64,000 nucleotides of DNA from Pseudomonas orientalis (GCF_002934065.1 NZ_CP018049.1:2602501-2666500), one strand, 5' to 3'; positions 1 to 10,522 are shown, counted from the first letter of the stretch. Notes: generated by a model from the sequence alone, not told the origin. Made by a program: numbers and translations.

Positions 1-77
1 AGCAGCAACAGGGCCACCGAGGGGCTGACGAGGAACCAGCCGGGGTTGGCCAGGCGGTTTTTGACGGGTGTATTCAT
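1..77 (-). CDS. mtlF: Sugar ABC transporter permease, N-terminal fragment (MtlF-like)
   Basis: The complement reads from an ATG at 77 out through the left edge (MNTPVKNRLANPGWFLVSP...), giving a short cytoplasmic lead followed by the start of a hydrophobic segment, as in permeases of the MalF/UgpA type. It lies directly downstream of the mannitol/sorbitol binding-protein gene on the same strand, which is where mtlF sits in P. fluorescens. The rest of the gene is outside the window. The name rests mainly on position; only about 25 residues are visible. Confidence 0.7.
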   Translation of the reverse strand, partial: MNTPVKNRLANPGWFLVSPSVALLL

Positions 78-115
78 AGGATCAAGACCAGTCGGATACG
101 AATCGGAGCGCGGTC

Positions 116-209
116 AGTGTGGGAGGGGGCTTGCCCCCGATAGCGGTGTATCAGGTGATGAATCAGTTGGCTGATCCACTGCTATCGGGGGCAAGCCCCC
201 TCCCACATT
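116..209. repeat. REP doublet (GGGAGGGGGCTTGCCCCC type)
   Basis: Two oppositely oriented copies of a REP unit (AGTGTGGGAGGGGGCTTGCC and its complement near 190-209) surround a short spacer, so the whole element can fold back on itself. It lies between mtlE and mtlF. Such a hairpin within an operon could stabilise upstream mRNA or attenuate transcription between binding-protein and permease genes; that role is inference. Confidence 0.9.
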
Positions 210-228
210 TGACGGTGGTGAGGCTGGG

Positions 229-1551
<1,323 letters not shown>

Positions 1552-1642
1552 CGCGCACTCCATTTCCGCGCCCAAGGGGGCTACAGAAGGACGGTTATTG
1601 TTGTTGTGTCTTCCCACAGGGAGTCAGGAAGAGTGTGCGTTG

Positions 1643-1671
1643 ATTACAGCCCTCAAATGCGCCGGTGACAA
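1643..1671 (-). promoter_or_regulatory. Probable mtlE promoter
   Basis: On the minus strand TTGTCA (1671-1666) and TGTAAT (1648-1643) are separated by exactly 17 bp, a good sigma-70 match. Transcription would begin near 1636 with a leader of about 85 nt. MtlR, an AraC-type activator, would be expected to bind just upstream, within 1672-1740, but no clear direct repeat was identified there. The small hairpin ACGCT-TGCGC-AGCGT near 1720 lies in that interval. Confidence 0.55.
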
Positions 1672-1823
1672 ATCCTTGGGAGCACTGGGACTGATACTTT
1701 TTTGCACTGCATGGGTACAACGCTTGCGCAGCGTCATAAAGCGTTCACCTGTTAATTCTGACAGTAGACGCAGAAAAACAACGGGGGGTTAATGGCCAGG
1801 CATACACCCAACTGGAGATGTTC

Positions 1824-2093
1824 ATGAACCTTTTACGTGTAAACCTCAAAACCAATAAAGCGCTATTAGGCCTGATGATTGCAGGTTTTCTCAGTGCGTG
1901 TAGCACCGGATCGGCGTTGGATTCACGAGAACCGTTATGTACCAAAGCAGGCTATTTTAAAAGCACGAATGTGGTAGGTGGATTCCATCGGTGTGTCTAT
2001 AACAACAGCATTCAACGGTGGATTCAATATGCCTATAACTGCCCGACCGGGTTAGAGTTCGATGAGTCCAAGCAATCCTGTGTGAGACCCTGA
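1824..2093 (+). CDS. Small Cys-rich lipoprotein, chitin-binding (peritrophin-A)-like
   Basis: An 89-residue protein. ATG 1824 is preferred over ATG 1818 because GGAG at 1814-1817 is properly spaced only for the former. A lipoprotein signal ends in LSAC with C26 as lipidation site. The mature part is about 60 residues with four cysteines (39, 57, 73, 86) in a pattern close to peritrophin-A/CBM14 modules: C-x17-C, then W-I-Q-Y-A-Y-N-C-P-T-G-L-x-F-D-x(4)-Q-x-C. That ending is the typical module signature. CBM14 usually has six cysteines, so the match is partial. It faces the large Ig-like protein, and the two share a bidirectional terminator. Confidence 0.7.
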   Translation: MNLLRVNLKTNKALLGLMIAGFLSACSTGSALDSREPLCTKAGYFKSTNVVGGFHRCVYNNSIQRWIQYAYNCPTGLEFDESKQSCVRP

Positions 2094-2136
2094 CGGGACT
2101 GCCTGTCCTGACATTTTCACGCCACACCAAGGCATT

Positions 2137-2173
2137 GAAAAGGGATCGGTACCCAGGTACCGATCCCTTTTTT
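2137..2173. terminator. Bidirectional Rho-independent terminator
   Basis: Perfect stem AAAAGGGATCGGTACC / GGTACCGATCCCTTTT around a 3-nt loop, with T runs on both strands. It sits between the convergent lipoprotein gene (ending 2093) and the large protein gene (ending 2178), and so can terminate both. Confidence 0.93.
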
Positions 2174-2177
2174 ACAT

Positions 2178-5100
2178 CTACATCACGGTCGGATACGGCG
2201 TCTGTGTGATACAGATATCATCGATGTCATACACCCCGCCGGTGGTCGGGTTTCTGACCGAAACGGAGGCCTCGAACGGTTTGCCGGGCAAATAACCGAG
2301 CGGCACATTGACGCTGAGCCAGGTATTCAACGTGGGCACGTTTTGCGTCCATTTCAACGTGCCCAGGTGAATCTCGACAAAGGTCGGCGCCCCAATCGCG
2401 GCAAACTTGTTGATCCTGTAGCGGAAGCTGACGCGATAGTAGCCCTCGGTAGCAGGCGTCAGCACTTTGTACAGACTGACGCCCCTGCCGGTAGTCGGTG
2501 TCGACTGCCAGAAATAGTTGCCATTGGACTCGCGTCGAATGCCGGCGTCCGGCCATTCACTGAGCCAGTAGTTCATGTAATTGTCATTGAACGTCGTGCA
2601 CTCCTTGATCATCGCGCTTTGCAGCGTGTAACGGGTGGGTGGAAATTCAATCGCTTGCAATTCATCCCTTACGCCATTGAGCGCCGCTTTGAATTGCAGG
2701 GTCACTTGGCTGCGATTGCCAAGGTCTCGCAGGTAGTCGATCAATACGGTTTCCAGGTGATAACCCTGGCTGATCCAGGCTGCGTCGACCTCGGCCTTGA
2801 TGGAACCATTCATCAGGGGCAGGTTATGCGGCGTACCGTCGGCTCTGACACCGTACAAATACAGCCATACGGGCAGGTGTGGGGCAATGAATGGGAAGGT
2901 CGTCACCCTTGCGGTGGCGTTGCCGGGCAGGGCATCCACATCGATCACGCCACTGGCAGAGGCTTGATCGATACGAATCACGGTTTTTTTCAGTTCGGTC
3001 ACCGGCAAGCTTTCAAGATTGACCGTGAGCAGTACCGAGGGCCGGGTTTCCCCCCCTCGTGTCACCGTATACCTGATCGTGAACTGCGTAGGCGTGTTGC
3101 CGATATTCGCGGCGATCACTGGAGCGGGCACGTCGACGTTGACGCTGCCATCGGTTTCGCCATACTTCGGCCCGATCACTGCCGAGCCGGCAGCAGTTTT
3201 ACCCACGATCTCCACGAAGATGACGTCGCTGGTATACATCGGGCTGTAGGACACCTGCACATGCGCCCCGTACTGTGCGTTCAAGGGGGCCAGGGTGACC
3301 AGTGTGCCGGAGCCGGTTGCCTCGATCAGCGTCGGCACCGGGAACTGCGCGGGCAAGGCCTGAATGGTATAGCGCCGCTCCTTGAACCAGACTGCATTGG
3401 CCAGCTCGGCGCTGCGGTCGAACGTTACCCCGAAGCGCATGATCAGTGGGGAACCGTCCTTGAGCTTGCGCAATTCAGCGAACGGTGCCGGCGGACGAAT
3501 ACCGTTCAATTCGCCGTCCTGTGTCACCAGGTCTGCTGTGTAAAAGGCGTGGTAGAAGGGATAACCGTCAGCGTAGGTGCCGGACATCTCGAACCACATT
3601 CGCTGGAACCGATGACTGAAGTGCCAGTGGTCTTCAATCGCGCGTTCGGTACCGTTCAATGAACCGAGATTCAGCACGCCATCATAGGAGTGGCCTTCTA
3701 TATAGGGTTCAGGCAGTGGCGGTGGCAACAACTCCAGGGCCAGCACCGGCGAAGGGGTCTCGTGCTCGCCCCGCATAACGAAGTACTGCACCTGGATGAC
3801 GTGTCCCTGGGCCCGGATGTTGGCGCCCACCACCTCCGGGTCGATATGAAAGTGCAGGACTTTCGAAGAGCTGCCGTATTGGGTATCGCAATAAGTGCCG
3901 ATGCCCGCAATGCCGGTCCAGCAGCAGCGAACCTGGTGGGACGGCAGCATCTGCGGGTAATCGACGACGACAGTCGCGCCGTTTATGGCGGCCACCGCCG
4001 CCAATTGGTCGGGATAGCGCGTGGCCTGCGAGACCTCGGGACGCTTGAGGGTCAGCGCCTGGCCCACGGTAATGGTGCGGCGCTGCGAATAACGTCGGCT
4101 GCCGTCCTTGGGAACCAAGGTGTAGCTGAGGCGGATTTCCTTATTGTCATTGGCAATGACGAACGCTTCGTCCACCAGTTCCACCACCGGTTTGCCGGCC
4201 GTATCGGAAAAGAGCTCGACTTCCCCTCCAGTGGTTCCGCTGGCGTTGGCGCCCAGCCATGTCCAGAGGAACTTGTCCCCAGGGACCGTGCGTATGTAGG
4301 GCAGCGTCAGCTTGAGCTGACCTCCGATCACGCTGGCAGGGTCCAGGTTGTCGAACACGTCGACATACTGCAATAGCGGCGCAGGCAACTCAGCGACGAC
4401 CGATCCGAATATGACTTCCAATACTTCGGACTTGCGCACCGTCTGTACGCCTGGGCCAAGCGTGCGCATTTGATGGTCATTGACGAGGTAGTAGACCTTG
4501 ACCGGTCCCACGCCGATGAAGGGCGCAAAGTCCTCCTGCAGTACGGTGCGATAGCGGTCAGGTGGCGGCGGCGCACCTGCTTTTACGGTTTCTTCGTATT
4601 CAATCAGTCCACCACCAGGTCGCGGTGCTTCCATGCGAAAGGTCACGCTGTTGTTGGCTGCGTAAGGGCTGTAGACCGGGAAAATGGCTTTGATGAAAGG
4701 GTGTTCCGGGTCAATCAGGCCGCCCTCGTCTTGCTCGATTCGCATTGGCGGCATCATTTTTTTCGTGCCGAACACGCGAATACCCAAGCGTCGAGAATCG
4801 CGCAGAAACACGCCACTGGACGTCGTCAGGGTATATTCGATGCGCAATTGTCCATCGATCACGTCTTCGAGGTACTTGTTGTCCAACACGATGGAGGACG
4901 AGAGGCCGATACGCGCAGCAAATGCCGGCAGCGTCACGACGTTGGATGAGCCATCGCGGTAGAACTGGGTCAGTTTGACGTGGATCAGCGCGCCTGTTGG
5001 TGTAGGTGTGGACGGACCACCAGTGTAGAGCGCGGGTAGCGTACGCGGAACGACCATTTCCGCGCTAAACACCTCGTCTCCCTGGGTGTCGAAATTCAGC

Positions 5101-5951
5101 TCGTCGACTGACTTACCGCCCACCACGAAGTGCGGCGGATCAAGCAGGCCGGGTTCAAGGTCGGCCTCCAGCTTGACCACCTTCGACCACTGGGGGTCTT
5201 CCCCGGAATAGTTGAGTACGCGGTCAAACACCCGGAAGAGAATGGAAACTGCGCCGCTGCCCCCTGAAATAATCGTTTCTTTAGGTACATGCACGATGAT
5301 CGGCTTGGTGCCAAGAACGTGTTGCTGATCGATTTTTTGAAAAACAGCGATACCGTTCCACCACACTTCAATGGTGTCGCCTACCGTGCAGAACGGATAA
5401 ACGTCACAGGTCAAGTCCACACCCGCCTCGGCACGCACGGGGTCTAACGTCTTGTCCTTGAGATCATCAGGCAGGTGTATCACCAGGTTCGAGTGGAACC
5501 ATGGGTAGATGCTGCGGCCACCTGGCCGCGTGGTTTTGGTGAACCACGTCTGAGGTGGGGATGTGCTGGGCGTGTCGCTGGCCACTCTGGTCACTTCACC
5601 GAAGCAGGGATAAATCGTGCCTTCGGGCACCAGCGATGCGGGAATGACCAACTGCACACGGTCCTTGTACAAATCTTCCGGGTAGACCTCGCCTGCACCC
5701 AGGGCGTAGCTGGTACTGCCGCAGAAAAATTTATAGATATCCCCGACATTGAAGTTGAACCATTTTTCGAAATTCACAATCAACCACGGATCGATCTGTC
5801 GAATGCCCAATCCTACCTCAGCATCCAGATTCGGCCGCAGTGCGCCGTTGACATAAGGCGGATCAATGTTGACGGGGGAGGGCGATGCGGGCTCGTGGGG
5901 CGGGGATTCACACAGGGTAATGGGCAGGTTGGATGACGTTGGTTCTTTCAT
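2178..5951 (-). CDS. 1257-residue Ig-like repeat protein with C-terminal ligand-binding-like module, unknown function
   Basis: ATG 5951 (MKEPTSSNLP) follows AAGGAG with 8 nt spacing; the reading from 5996 is unlikely. There is no signal peptide or membrane segment. A unique N-terminal part (1-260) is followed by about seven degenerate beta-rich units, starting near residues 270, 400, 521, 634, 745, 869 and 983. Each opens with a Pro-rich strand (PPHFVV, PPMRIE, LPAPLLQ, LKRPEV, LPEPYI, FPVPTL) and is 110-130 residues long, as in Ig-like folds. Residues 1114-1257 differ: Cys-flanked and aromatic-rich (NYFWQS, GYYRVSFRYRI, VYDIDDICITQ), resembling a carbohydrate-binding jelly roll. The family is not recognised further. 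Its place between mtlR and mtlE suggests a lineage-specific insertion. A surface or effector role is only a guess. Confidence 0.8.
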   Translation of the reverse strand: MKEPTSSNLPITLCESPPHEPASPSPVNIDPPYVNGALRPNLDAEVGLGIRQIDPWLIVNFEKWFNFNVGDIYKFFCGSTSYALGAGEVYPEDLYKDRVQLVIPASLVPEGTIYPCFGEVTRVASDTPSTSPPQTWFTKTTRPGGRSIYPWFHSNLVIHLPDDLKDKTLDPVRAEAGVDLTCDVYPFCTVGDTIEVWWNGIAVFQKIDQQHVLGTKPIIVHVPKETIISGGSGAVSILFRVFDRVLNYSGEDPQWSKVVKLEADLEPGLLDPPHFVVGGKSVDELNFDTQGDEVFSAEMVVPRTLPALYTGGPSTPTPTGALIHVKLTQFYRDGSSNVVTLPAFAARIGLSSSIVLDNKYLEDVIDGQLRIEYTLTTSSGVFLRDSRRLGIRVFGTKKMMPPMRIEQDEGGLIDPEHPFIKAIFPVYSPYAANNSVTFRMEAPRPGGGLIEYEETVKAGAPPPPDRYRTVLQEDFAPFIGVGPVKVYYLVNDHQMRTLGPGVQTVRKSEVLEVIFGSVVAELPAPLLQYVDVFDNLDPASVIGGQLKLTLPYIRTVPGDKFLWTWLGANASGTTGGEVELFSDTAGKPVVELVDEAFVIANDNKEIRLSYTLVPKDGSRRYSQRRTITVGQALTLKRPEVSQATRYPDQLAAVAAINGATVVVDYPQMLPSHQVRCCWTGIAGIGTYCDTQYGSSSKVLHFHIDPEVVGANIRAQGHVIQVQYFVMRGEHETPSPVLALELLPPPLPEPYIEGHSYDGVLNLGSLNGTERAIEDHWHFSHRFQRMWFEMSGTYADGYPFYHAFYTADLVTQDGELNGIRPPAPFAELRKLKDGSPLIMRFGVTFDRSAELANAVWFKERRYTIQALPAQFPVPTLIEATGSGTLVTLAPLNAQYGAHVQVSYSPMYTSDVIFVEIVGKTAAGSAVIGPKYGETDGSVNVDVPAPVIAANIGNTPTQFTIRYTVTRGGETRPSVLLTVNLESLPVTELKKTVIRIDQASASGVIDVDALPGNATARVTTFPFIAPHLPVWLYLYGVRADGTPHNLPLMNGSIKAEVDAAWISQGYHLETVLIDYLRDLGNRSQVTLQFKAALNGVRDELQAIEFPPTRYTLQSAMIKECTTFNDNYMNYWLSEWPDAGIRRESNGNYFWQSTPTTGRGVSLYKVLTPATEGYYRVSFRYRINKFAAIGAPTFVEIHLGTLKWTQNVPTLNTWLSVNVPLGYLPGKPFEASVSVRNPTTGGVYDIDDICITQTPYPTVM

Positions 5952-6021
5952 AGTGAGCGCTCCTTGTACAGTGATGAAACCGGGCAAGGAAATCACACAC
6001 CCCTGGCAGCAGAGCGGATAG

Positions 6022-6037
6022 CTGTCAAAGTTGACAG
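6022..6037. promoter_or_regulatory. Palindromic operator candidate upstream of the Ig-like gene
   Basis: CTGTCAA-AG-TTGACAG is a perfect 7-bp inverted repeat with a 2-bp centre, 70 bp upstream of the ATG at 5951 and just past the mtlR stop. TTGACA in one arm could also be a -35 on the minus strand, but no fitting -10 was found 17 bp on. It may bind a dimeric repressor such as a GntR or TetR protein. Confidence 0.4.
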
Positions 6038-6062
6038 AAGCGACGAGTGGTTGAGTGAAGGC

Positions 6063-6968
6063 TCAGGCCTGGTTCCGCTCGGTCAACCGTTGCACGGCCA
6101 GCCGCCGATAGTGCGACGGGGTCATGCCCTTGAGCTGCTGAAAGCGCCGATTGAAGTTGGAAATGTTATTGAAGCCCGACTCAAAGCACACATCCGTCAC
6201 CGCCTTGTCGCCATCGGCCAACAGTTCGCAGGACTTGCTGATGCGCAGTCGGTTGACGAACTCAATGAACGTGCGCCCCGTGGCCTGTTTGAACACGCGG
6301 GAGAAATACGTTGGCTTCATCCCCAGGTACTCCGCGACTTCTTCCAGCGGCAGCTCGCGGGCGTAGTGGGCGAAGATGTAGTCCACCGCGCGGTTGGTGC
6401 GGTCGATGCTGTGTTCATCAGCCAGTTGGGGGGTAGTGGCGCCCGACAGCAGGTGGTAGTCCTCGCAGGCGCTCAACGCTTGCAGCAAGATAAAGAAGTG
6501 CCCCAGCCGCGCCATGCCCTGAGTGTCTTCGATGCGCTGCATCAGCTCCATGGCTTGCGCGATGGTGGTTTTGCAGCGGAATTCGATGCCGTGCTGGGCG
6601 CGTTCGAGCAACGGCGCCAGGCTTCTGAGTTCGGTGAATATCTGACTGCCGTTCTCCAGCAACTCGTCGGTAAAGTTCACCAGCATGTCGCGCTTGGGGA
6701 CGGTCTCATCGGCCTCCACCTGGCTGATCCAGTTATGCGGCAGATTGGGGCCTGTCAGGAACAGGCTTTCGGGATAGAAGTTGCCGATGTAGTCGCCGAT
6801 GAACACTTTGCCCGAGCTCGCGACGATCAGGTGCAGCTCGTATTCCTTGTGGAAGTGCCAGCGCACCAGCGGGCAGGGAAAACCGTGCTGGCGGTAGATG
6901 ATGGACAGGCCGTTATGGTCGTCCATCAGCTCGTAGGAAGGGTCGGTGATGCGCGTTGCTCGGGTCAT
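6063..6968 (-). CDS. mtlR: AraC-family activator of the mannitol operon
   Basis: A 301-residue regulator, the length of P. fluorescens MtlR. The N-terminal cupin-like effector domain carries the HFHKEYELHLI histidine cluster (about residues 38-50). The C-terminal double helix-turn-helix (about 195-295) contains LEEVAEYLGMKPTYFSRVFKQ and the canonical FNNISNFNRRFQQLKGMTPSHYRR ending in shortened form. In P. fluorescens MtlR senses mannitol, sorbitol or arabitol and activates mtlE. Here the 1257-residue protein gene intervenes downstream on the same strand. The glycosyltransferase gene upstream ends 73 nt before this start. Confidence 0.9.
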   Translation of the reverse strand: MTRATRITDPSYELMDDHNGLSIIYRQHGFPCPLVRWHFHKEYELHLIVASSGKVFIGDYIGNFYPESLFLTGPNLPHNWISQVEADETVPKRDMLVNFTDELLENGSQIFTELRSLAPLLERAQHGIEFRCKTTIAQAMELMQRIEDTQGMARLGHFFILLQALSACEDYHLLSGATTPQLADEHSIDRTNRAVDYIFAHYARELPLEEVAEYLGMKPTYFSRVFKQATGRTFIEFVNRLRISKSCELLADGDKAVTDVCFESGFNNISNFNRRFQQLKGMTPSHYRRLAVQRLTERNQA

Positions 6969-7041
6969 GTTGCCGTCGCTTTATTGTGGGTGCCGCGTAG
7001 GATAATGCCTCGTTGCGCGTAACCCTGCCAGCTTCGGGCGT

Positions 7042-8331
7042 TTAAAGGCTGCGGTTTTTTGCCTCGATCCATTGGGACATGTACTGCGTACTTTTATGCG
7101 CATGGTGGCGCAGCATGCTGCCGGTGAAATTATCCCGGCGATGCGCGACCAGCTGGCTGCGGCAGTGTTCCAGGCAGGCCACCAGCGCTGGCCCGTGGAC
7201 CGATTGGTCGTAGCGCCGGGCAAGCAGTGTACGACCGCGTTCCTGGGCCCGGGTCCAGCGTTCGCGGTCCTGATAGAGGCTCACGGCGGCGCCGGCCAGG
7301 GCATAGGCGCTGTGTTCGACGGCGCCCGGCCAAGGGTGTTCGTCGCCCATGGCTTCGGCACCGATGGGCGTGGTGATAGTCGGCGTGCCACACAGCATCG
7401 CGTCCGCCAGTTTGCCCTTGATCCCCGCGCCAAAGCGCAGCGGCGCCAGGCAGATACGCGCCGCCGTCATCACCTGCAGCGCGTCCTCGGCCCAGTTCAT
7501 TACATGAAAACCCTGGGCCGGGTTGTGCAGGGCAGTGGCCTTGGGCGGCGTATAGGCGCCGTAGATATGCAACTGCGCGCCCGGCAATTGCTGGCGGATC
7601 AGCGGCCACAGGCTGTGCTTCATCCACAGCACCGCGTCCCAGTTGGGCGCATGGCGAAAGTTGCCGATGCTGAGAAAGTGCGCGCGGTCTTCAAAGGGCG
7701 CAAAAGCGGCGGTGGGCGGCTTCATCATCAGCGGGCACCAGTGGAGCAGGGCGGCCGGTACCTTGAACTGTTCGGTGAGCAGGCGGATTTCCACCTCGGA
7801 AATCATCAGGCTGATGTCACAGCGGTAAATCGCGGCGATTTCGCGTTTGGCCAGGTCGGTATCGGCCATGCCCTGGAATTCGTCCTCCAGCGCCGGCGCG
7901 AACAGGGCGCTGAAGTCGTCGCTGTCAGAATTGATCTTTACGTGCGCCTTGAAGCGCTGGTGCCGGGCGTCCCGCAGGCTTTGCAGGTCGGAAGTCTCCA
8001 GTACGCGCAGAGCGTCGGGGCAGCACTTTTCAACGCGCCAGCCGAACTGCTCTTCCATCATGAAACGGTCGAACAGCACGATGTCCGGGGCCAGTTCGCG
8101 AACAAAATCATCGAAGCTGCTGTTATTCAGTTCAATGGCGCATTCAGCGATGCCGAGGGCCGGCAAGTCAGCCTTGTGTTCGCCAATGGTCGCCGGGCTG
8201 CTGAAGGTAATGGCCCAACCTTGCGCAAGAAAACTCTCAAGGATTTGCATCATATGCCCGCCCGCAGCCGAGGAGCGGGGCTCCGGCCAGACGTAACCAA
8301 TGACCAGGACTTTGGTGGCAGGCTGATTCAT
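7042..8331 (-). CDS. Glycosyltransferase (GT4-like, GT-B fold)
   Basis: A 429-residue cytoplasmic protein. The ATG at 8331 (MNQPATKVLVIGYVWPEPRS) begins with the beta-strand and Gly-rich turn of an N-terminal Rossmann domain; sequence upstream in frame is not coding. The C-terminal half has the family hallmarks SIGNFRHAPNWDAV, a hydrophobic LHIYGAY strand, and the nucleotide-sugar site LAPLRFGAGIKGKLADAMLCG followed by TPIGAEAM. Donor and acceptor are unknown, and there are no neighbouring polysaccharide genes, so it may act alone on a glycan, lipid or protein. The complete frame extends to 8925 but overlaps tpx and is spurious there. Confidence 0.8.
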   Translation of the reverse strand: MNQPATKVLVIGYVWPEPRSSAAGGHMMQILESFLAQGWAITFSSPATIGEHKADLPALGIAECAIELNNSSFDDFVRELAPDIVLFDRFMMEEQFGWRVEKCCPDALRVLETSDLQSLRDARHQRFKAHVKINSDSDDFSALFAPALEDEFQGMADTDLAKREIAAIYRCDISLMISEVEIRLLTEQFKVPAALLHWCPLMMKPPTAAFAPFEDRAHFLSIGNFRHAPNWDAVLWMKHSLWPLIRQQLPGAQLHIYGAYTPPKATALHNPAQGFHVMNWAEDALQVMTAARICLAPLRFGAGIKGKLADAMLCGTPTITTPIGAEAMGDEHPWPGAVEHSAYALAGAAVSLYQDRERWTRAQERGRTLLARRYDQSVHGPALVACLEHCRSQLVAHRRDNFTGSMLRHHAHKSTQYMSQWIEAKNRSL

Positions 8332-8490
8332 CAACAGCGGTTTCCTTGAGGGACAGGCGAAAAGCGCGCAATTAAACCACAACCCGGCGACATGACAATT
8401 TGTGTCTGGCGGTAGGTAGCGTCGGCACTTTGTGGTTAACTTCGGCCTCTCGAATTCGTTTAACCAAAACCCAGCATAAGGATTCCGTTC

Positions 8491-8991
8491 ATGGCTCAAG
8501 TCACCCTTAAAGGCAACCCGGTCCAGGTTGAAGGCGAATTGCCACAAGTCGGCACCCAGGCGCCCGAGTTCACCCTGACCGCCGGCGACCTGTCGGACGC
8601 GACCCTGGCGAGCTTCGCCGGCAAGCGCAAAGTGTTGAACATCTTCCCAAGCGTCGACACCCCGACCTGCGCGACCTCGGTCCGCAAATTCAATGCCCAG
8701 GCCAACGACCTGAACAATACCGTGGTGTTGTGCATTTCCTCGGACCTGCCATTCGCCCAGGCGCGTTTCTGCGGCTCCGAAGGCCTGGACAACGTCAAGA
8801 GCCTGTCGGACTTCCGCAGCGCCGCGTTCTCCCAGGATTACGGCGTAGACATCGTTGAAGGCCCGCTGCGCAGCCTCACCGCTCGCGCCGTTGTGGTGCT
8901 GGATGAGAACGACAAGGTGCTGCACAGCGAACTGGTTGCCGAAATCGGCCAGGAGCCAAACTACGAAGCAGCCCTGGCTGTTTTGAAGTAA
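8491..8991 (+). CDS. tpx: Thiol peroxidase, atypical 2-Cys peroxiredoxin
   Basis: A 166-residue protein of exactly Tpx length that reduces H2O2 and preferentially lipid hydroperoxides with thioredoxin. The peroxidatic cysteine C60 lies in the [10 protein letters not shown] motif and the resolving cysteine C94 in ARFCGSEG, both conserved in E. coli Tpx. A good ribosome site (AAGGA) precedes the ATG. It stands alone, divergent from the glycosyltransferase gene, and is followed by its own terminator. Confidence 0.97.
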   Translation: MAQVTLKGNPVQVEGELPQVGTQAPEFTLTAGDLSDATLASFAGKRKVLNIFPSVDTPTCATSVRKFNAQANDLNNTVVLCISSDLPFAQARFCGSEGLDNVKSLSDFRSAAFSQDYGVDIVEGPLRSLTARAVVVLDENDKVLHSELVAEIGQEPNYEAALAVLK

Positions 8992-9043
8992 CTGTTTCTA
9001 CGCGTGACTGTCGTAAGGCAGTCACACGTATGATGCAAGCTTG

Positions 9044-9071
9044 CGGCCTGGCCTAGTCCAGGCCGTTTTTA
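9044..9071 (+). terminator. Rho-independent terminator of tpx
   Basis: Stem CGGCCTGG / CCAGGCCG with a 6-nt loop followed by TTTTTA. A second hairpin, GTGACTGTCG / GGCAGTCAC at 9004-9025, lies between it and the stop codon and may assist. Confidence 0.9.
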
Positions 9072-9223
9072 TTTGGGTGTCAGCAGCTTAGCGAAACAGC
9101 CCGCAGACCAGGACCCGAATTTTAAAAGTTGTAAGCCCAAGGTAAATAGCCGGTAAAGGCGCTTTTCTAAATGCGCTCCAGTGCTTATCTTTCAGCCTCC
9201 CAAAGAAGAAGCTCTCGCGCCCA

Positions 9224-10522
9224 ATGGTTGATCACTCCATGCAATCCTCCCCCCGCAACTCCCGCCGCTGGCTGTTCGGCCTGCTCGTGCTGCTGGTTAT
9301 CGCCGGCCTGTGCTGGAAATTCTGGCCCGGCGGCGCGGCCCATAAGGACGCCCCGGCCGGGCACACCGGCAAGACCGGCATGGCGCGCCCAGGGTTCGGC
9401 GGCTCCACCGGCCCGGTGCCGGTGCGCGTGGCGCCGGCGGTATTGGGGGAGTTCCCGGTGTACTACAAGGCCCTGGGCACGGTGACCGCGCTCAACACCA
9501 TCAATGTGCGCAGCCGGGTGGGCGGCGAGCTGGTGAAGATCGCCTTTGAAGAGGGGCAAATGGTCAAGGCCGGCGATTTGCTCGCCGAGATCGACCCGCG
9601 CAGCTACCAGAACGCCTTGCTCCAGGCCCAGGGCACGTTGCTGCAGAACCAGGCGCAGTTGAAAAACGCCCAGGTCGATGTGCAACGCTATCGCGGCCTG
9701 TACGCCCAGGACAGCATCGCCAAGCAAACCCTGGACACCGCCGAAGCGCTTGTCCTGCAATACCAGGGCACGGTCAAGACCAACCAGGGTGCGGTCGACG
9801 ATGCCAAGCTCAACCTTGAATTCACCAAGATCCGCGCGCCGATTGCCGGTCGCGTCGGCTTGCGTCAGCTCGACGTCGGCAACCTGGTCGCCGCCAACGA
9901 CACCACAGCCCTCGCGGTGATCACCCAGACCCAGCCGATCAGCGTGGCCTTCACCCTGCCGGAAAACACCCTGGACACCGTCCTCACCCGTTATCACGCC
10001 GGCAATAAGCTGCCGGTGGAAGCCTGGGACCGTGGCGACACGAAAAAGCAGGCGGTGGGCGTGCTGCAGAGCCTGGACAACCAGATCGACGTGACCACCG
10101 GCACCCTGAAATTCAAGGCGCGCTTCGATAACAAGGATCAGGCGCTGTTTCCCAACCAGTTCGTCAATGTGCACTTGCTGGCCGACACCTTGCACAACGT
10201 GGTGCTGGCACCGTCCGCCGCGATCCAGTTCGGTAACAGCGGCACTTTTGTCTACAAGCTCGATGGCGACAACAAGGTCAAGGTCCAGCCGCTGGTGGTG
10301 GGTGATACCGATGGCGACAACACCGTGATCAAGCAAGGCCTGGCGGCGGGTGATCGGGTGGTCATGGAAGGTACCGACCGTCTCAAGGACGGCAGCGAAA
10401 TCGAAGTGGTCAACGACAGCAACGAAGTGCCGACCACGCCGACCGAACACCTGCAAGGCAAGCCTGCGGCGAAAGGGGAGACCGGTACTGACGCCGGCAA
10501 GGCGCAAAAGGTCGGCGCATGA
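9224..10522 (+). CDS. muxA: RND efflux periplasmic adaptor (membrane fusion protein) MuxA/MdtA
   Basis: A 432-residue adaptor linking the inner-membrane RND pump to the outer-membrane channel. An N-terminal membrane anchor (about 14-33, [15 protein letters not shown]) is followed by the lipoyl half [26 protein letters not shown], an alpha-hairpin (about 125-190), the second lipoyl half with [19 protein letters not shown], and beta-barrel domains. ATG 9224 has a weak ribosome site; ATG 9239 is an alternative that would lose only MVDHS. It is the first gene of a four-gene operon in which each start overlaps the previous stop as ATGA. In P. aeruginosa the homologous MuxABC-OpmB exports aztreonam, macrolides and novobiocin. 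Confidence 0.93.
   Translation: MVDHSMQSSPRNSRRWLFGLLVLLVIAGLCWKFWPGGAAHKDAPAGHTGKTGMARPGFGGSTGPVPVRVAPAVLGEFPVYYKALGTVTALNTINVRSRVGGELVKIAFEEGQMVKAGDLLAEIDPRSYQNALLQAQGTLLQNQAQLKNAQVDVQRYRGLYAQDSIAKQTLDTAEALVLQYQGTVKTNQGAVDDAKLNLEFTKIRAPIAGRVGLRQLDVGNLVAANDTTALAVITQTQPISVAFTLPENTLDTVLTRYHAGNKLPVEAWDRGDTKKQAVGVLQSLDNQIDVTTGTLKFKARFDNKDQALFPNQFVNVHLLADTLHNVVLAPSAAIQFGNSGTFVYKLDGDNKVKVQPLVVGDTDGDNTVIKQGLAAGDRVVMEGTDRLKDGSEIEVVNDSNEVPTTPTEHLQGKPAAKGETGTDAGKAQKVGA

Noticed and set aside
8332..8925. N-terminal extension of the glycosyltransferase frame opposite tpx.
   Set aside because: It is antisense to tpx, with shadow-like composition; a proper start exists at 8331.
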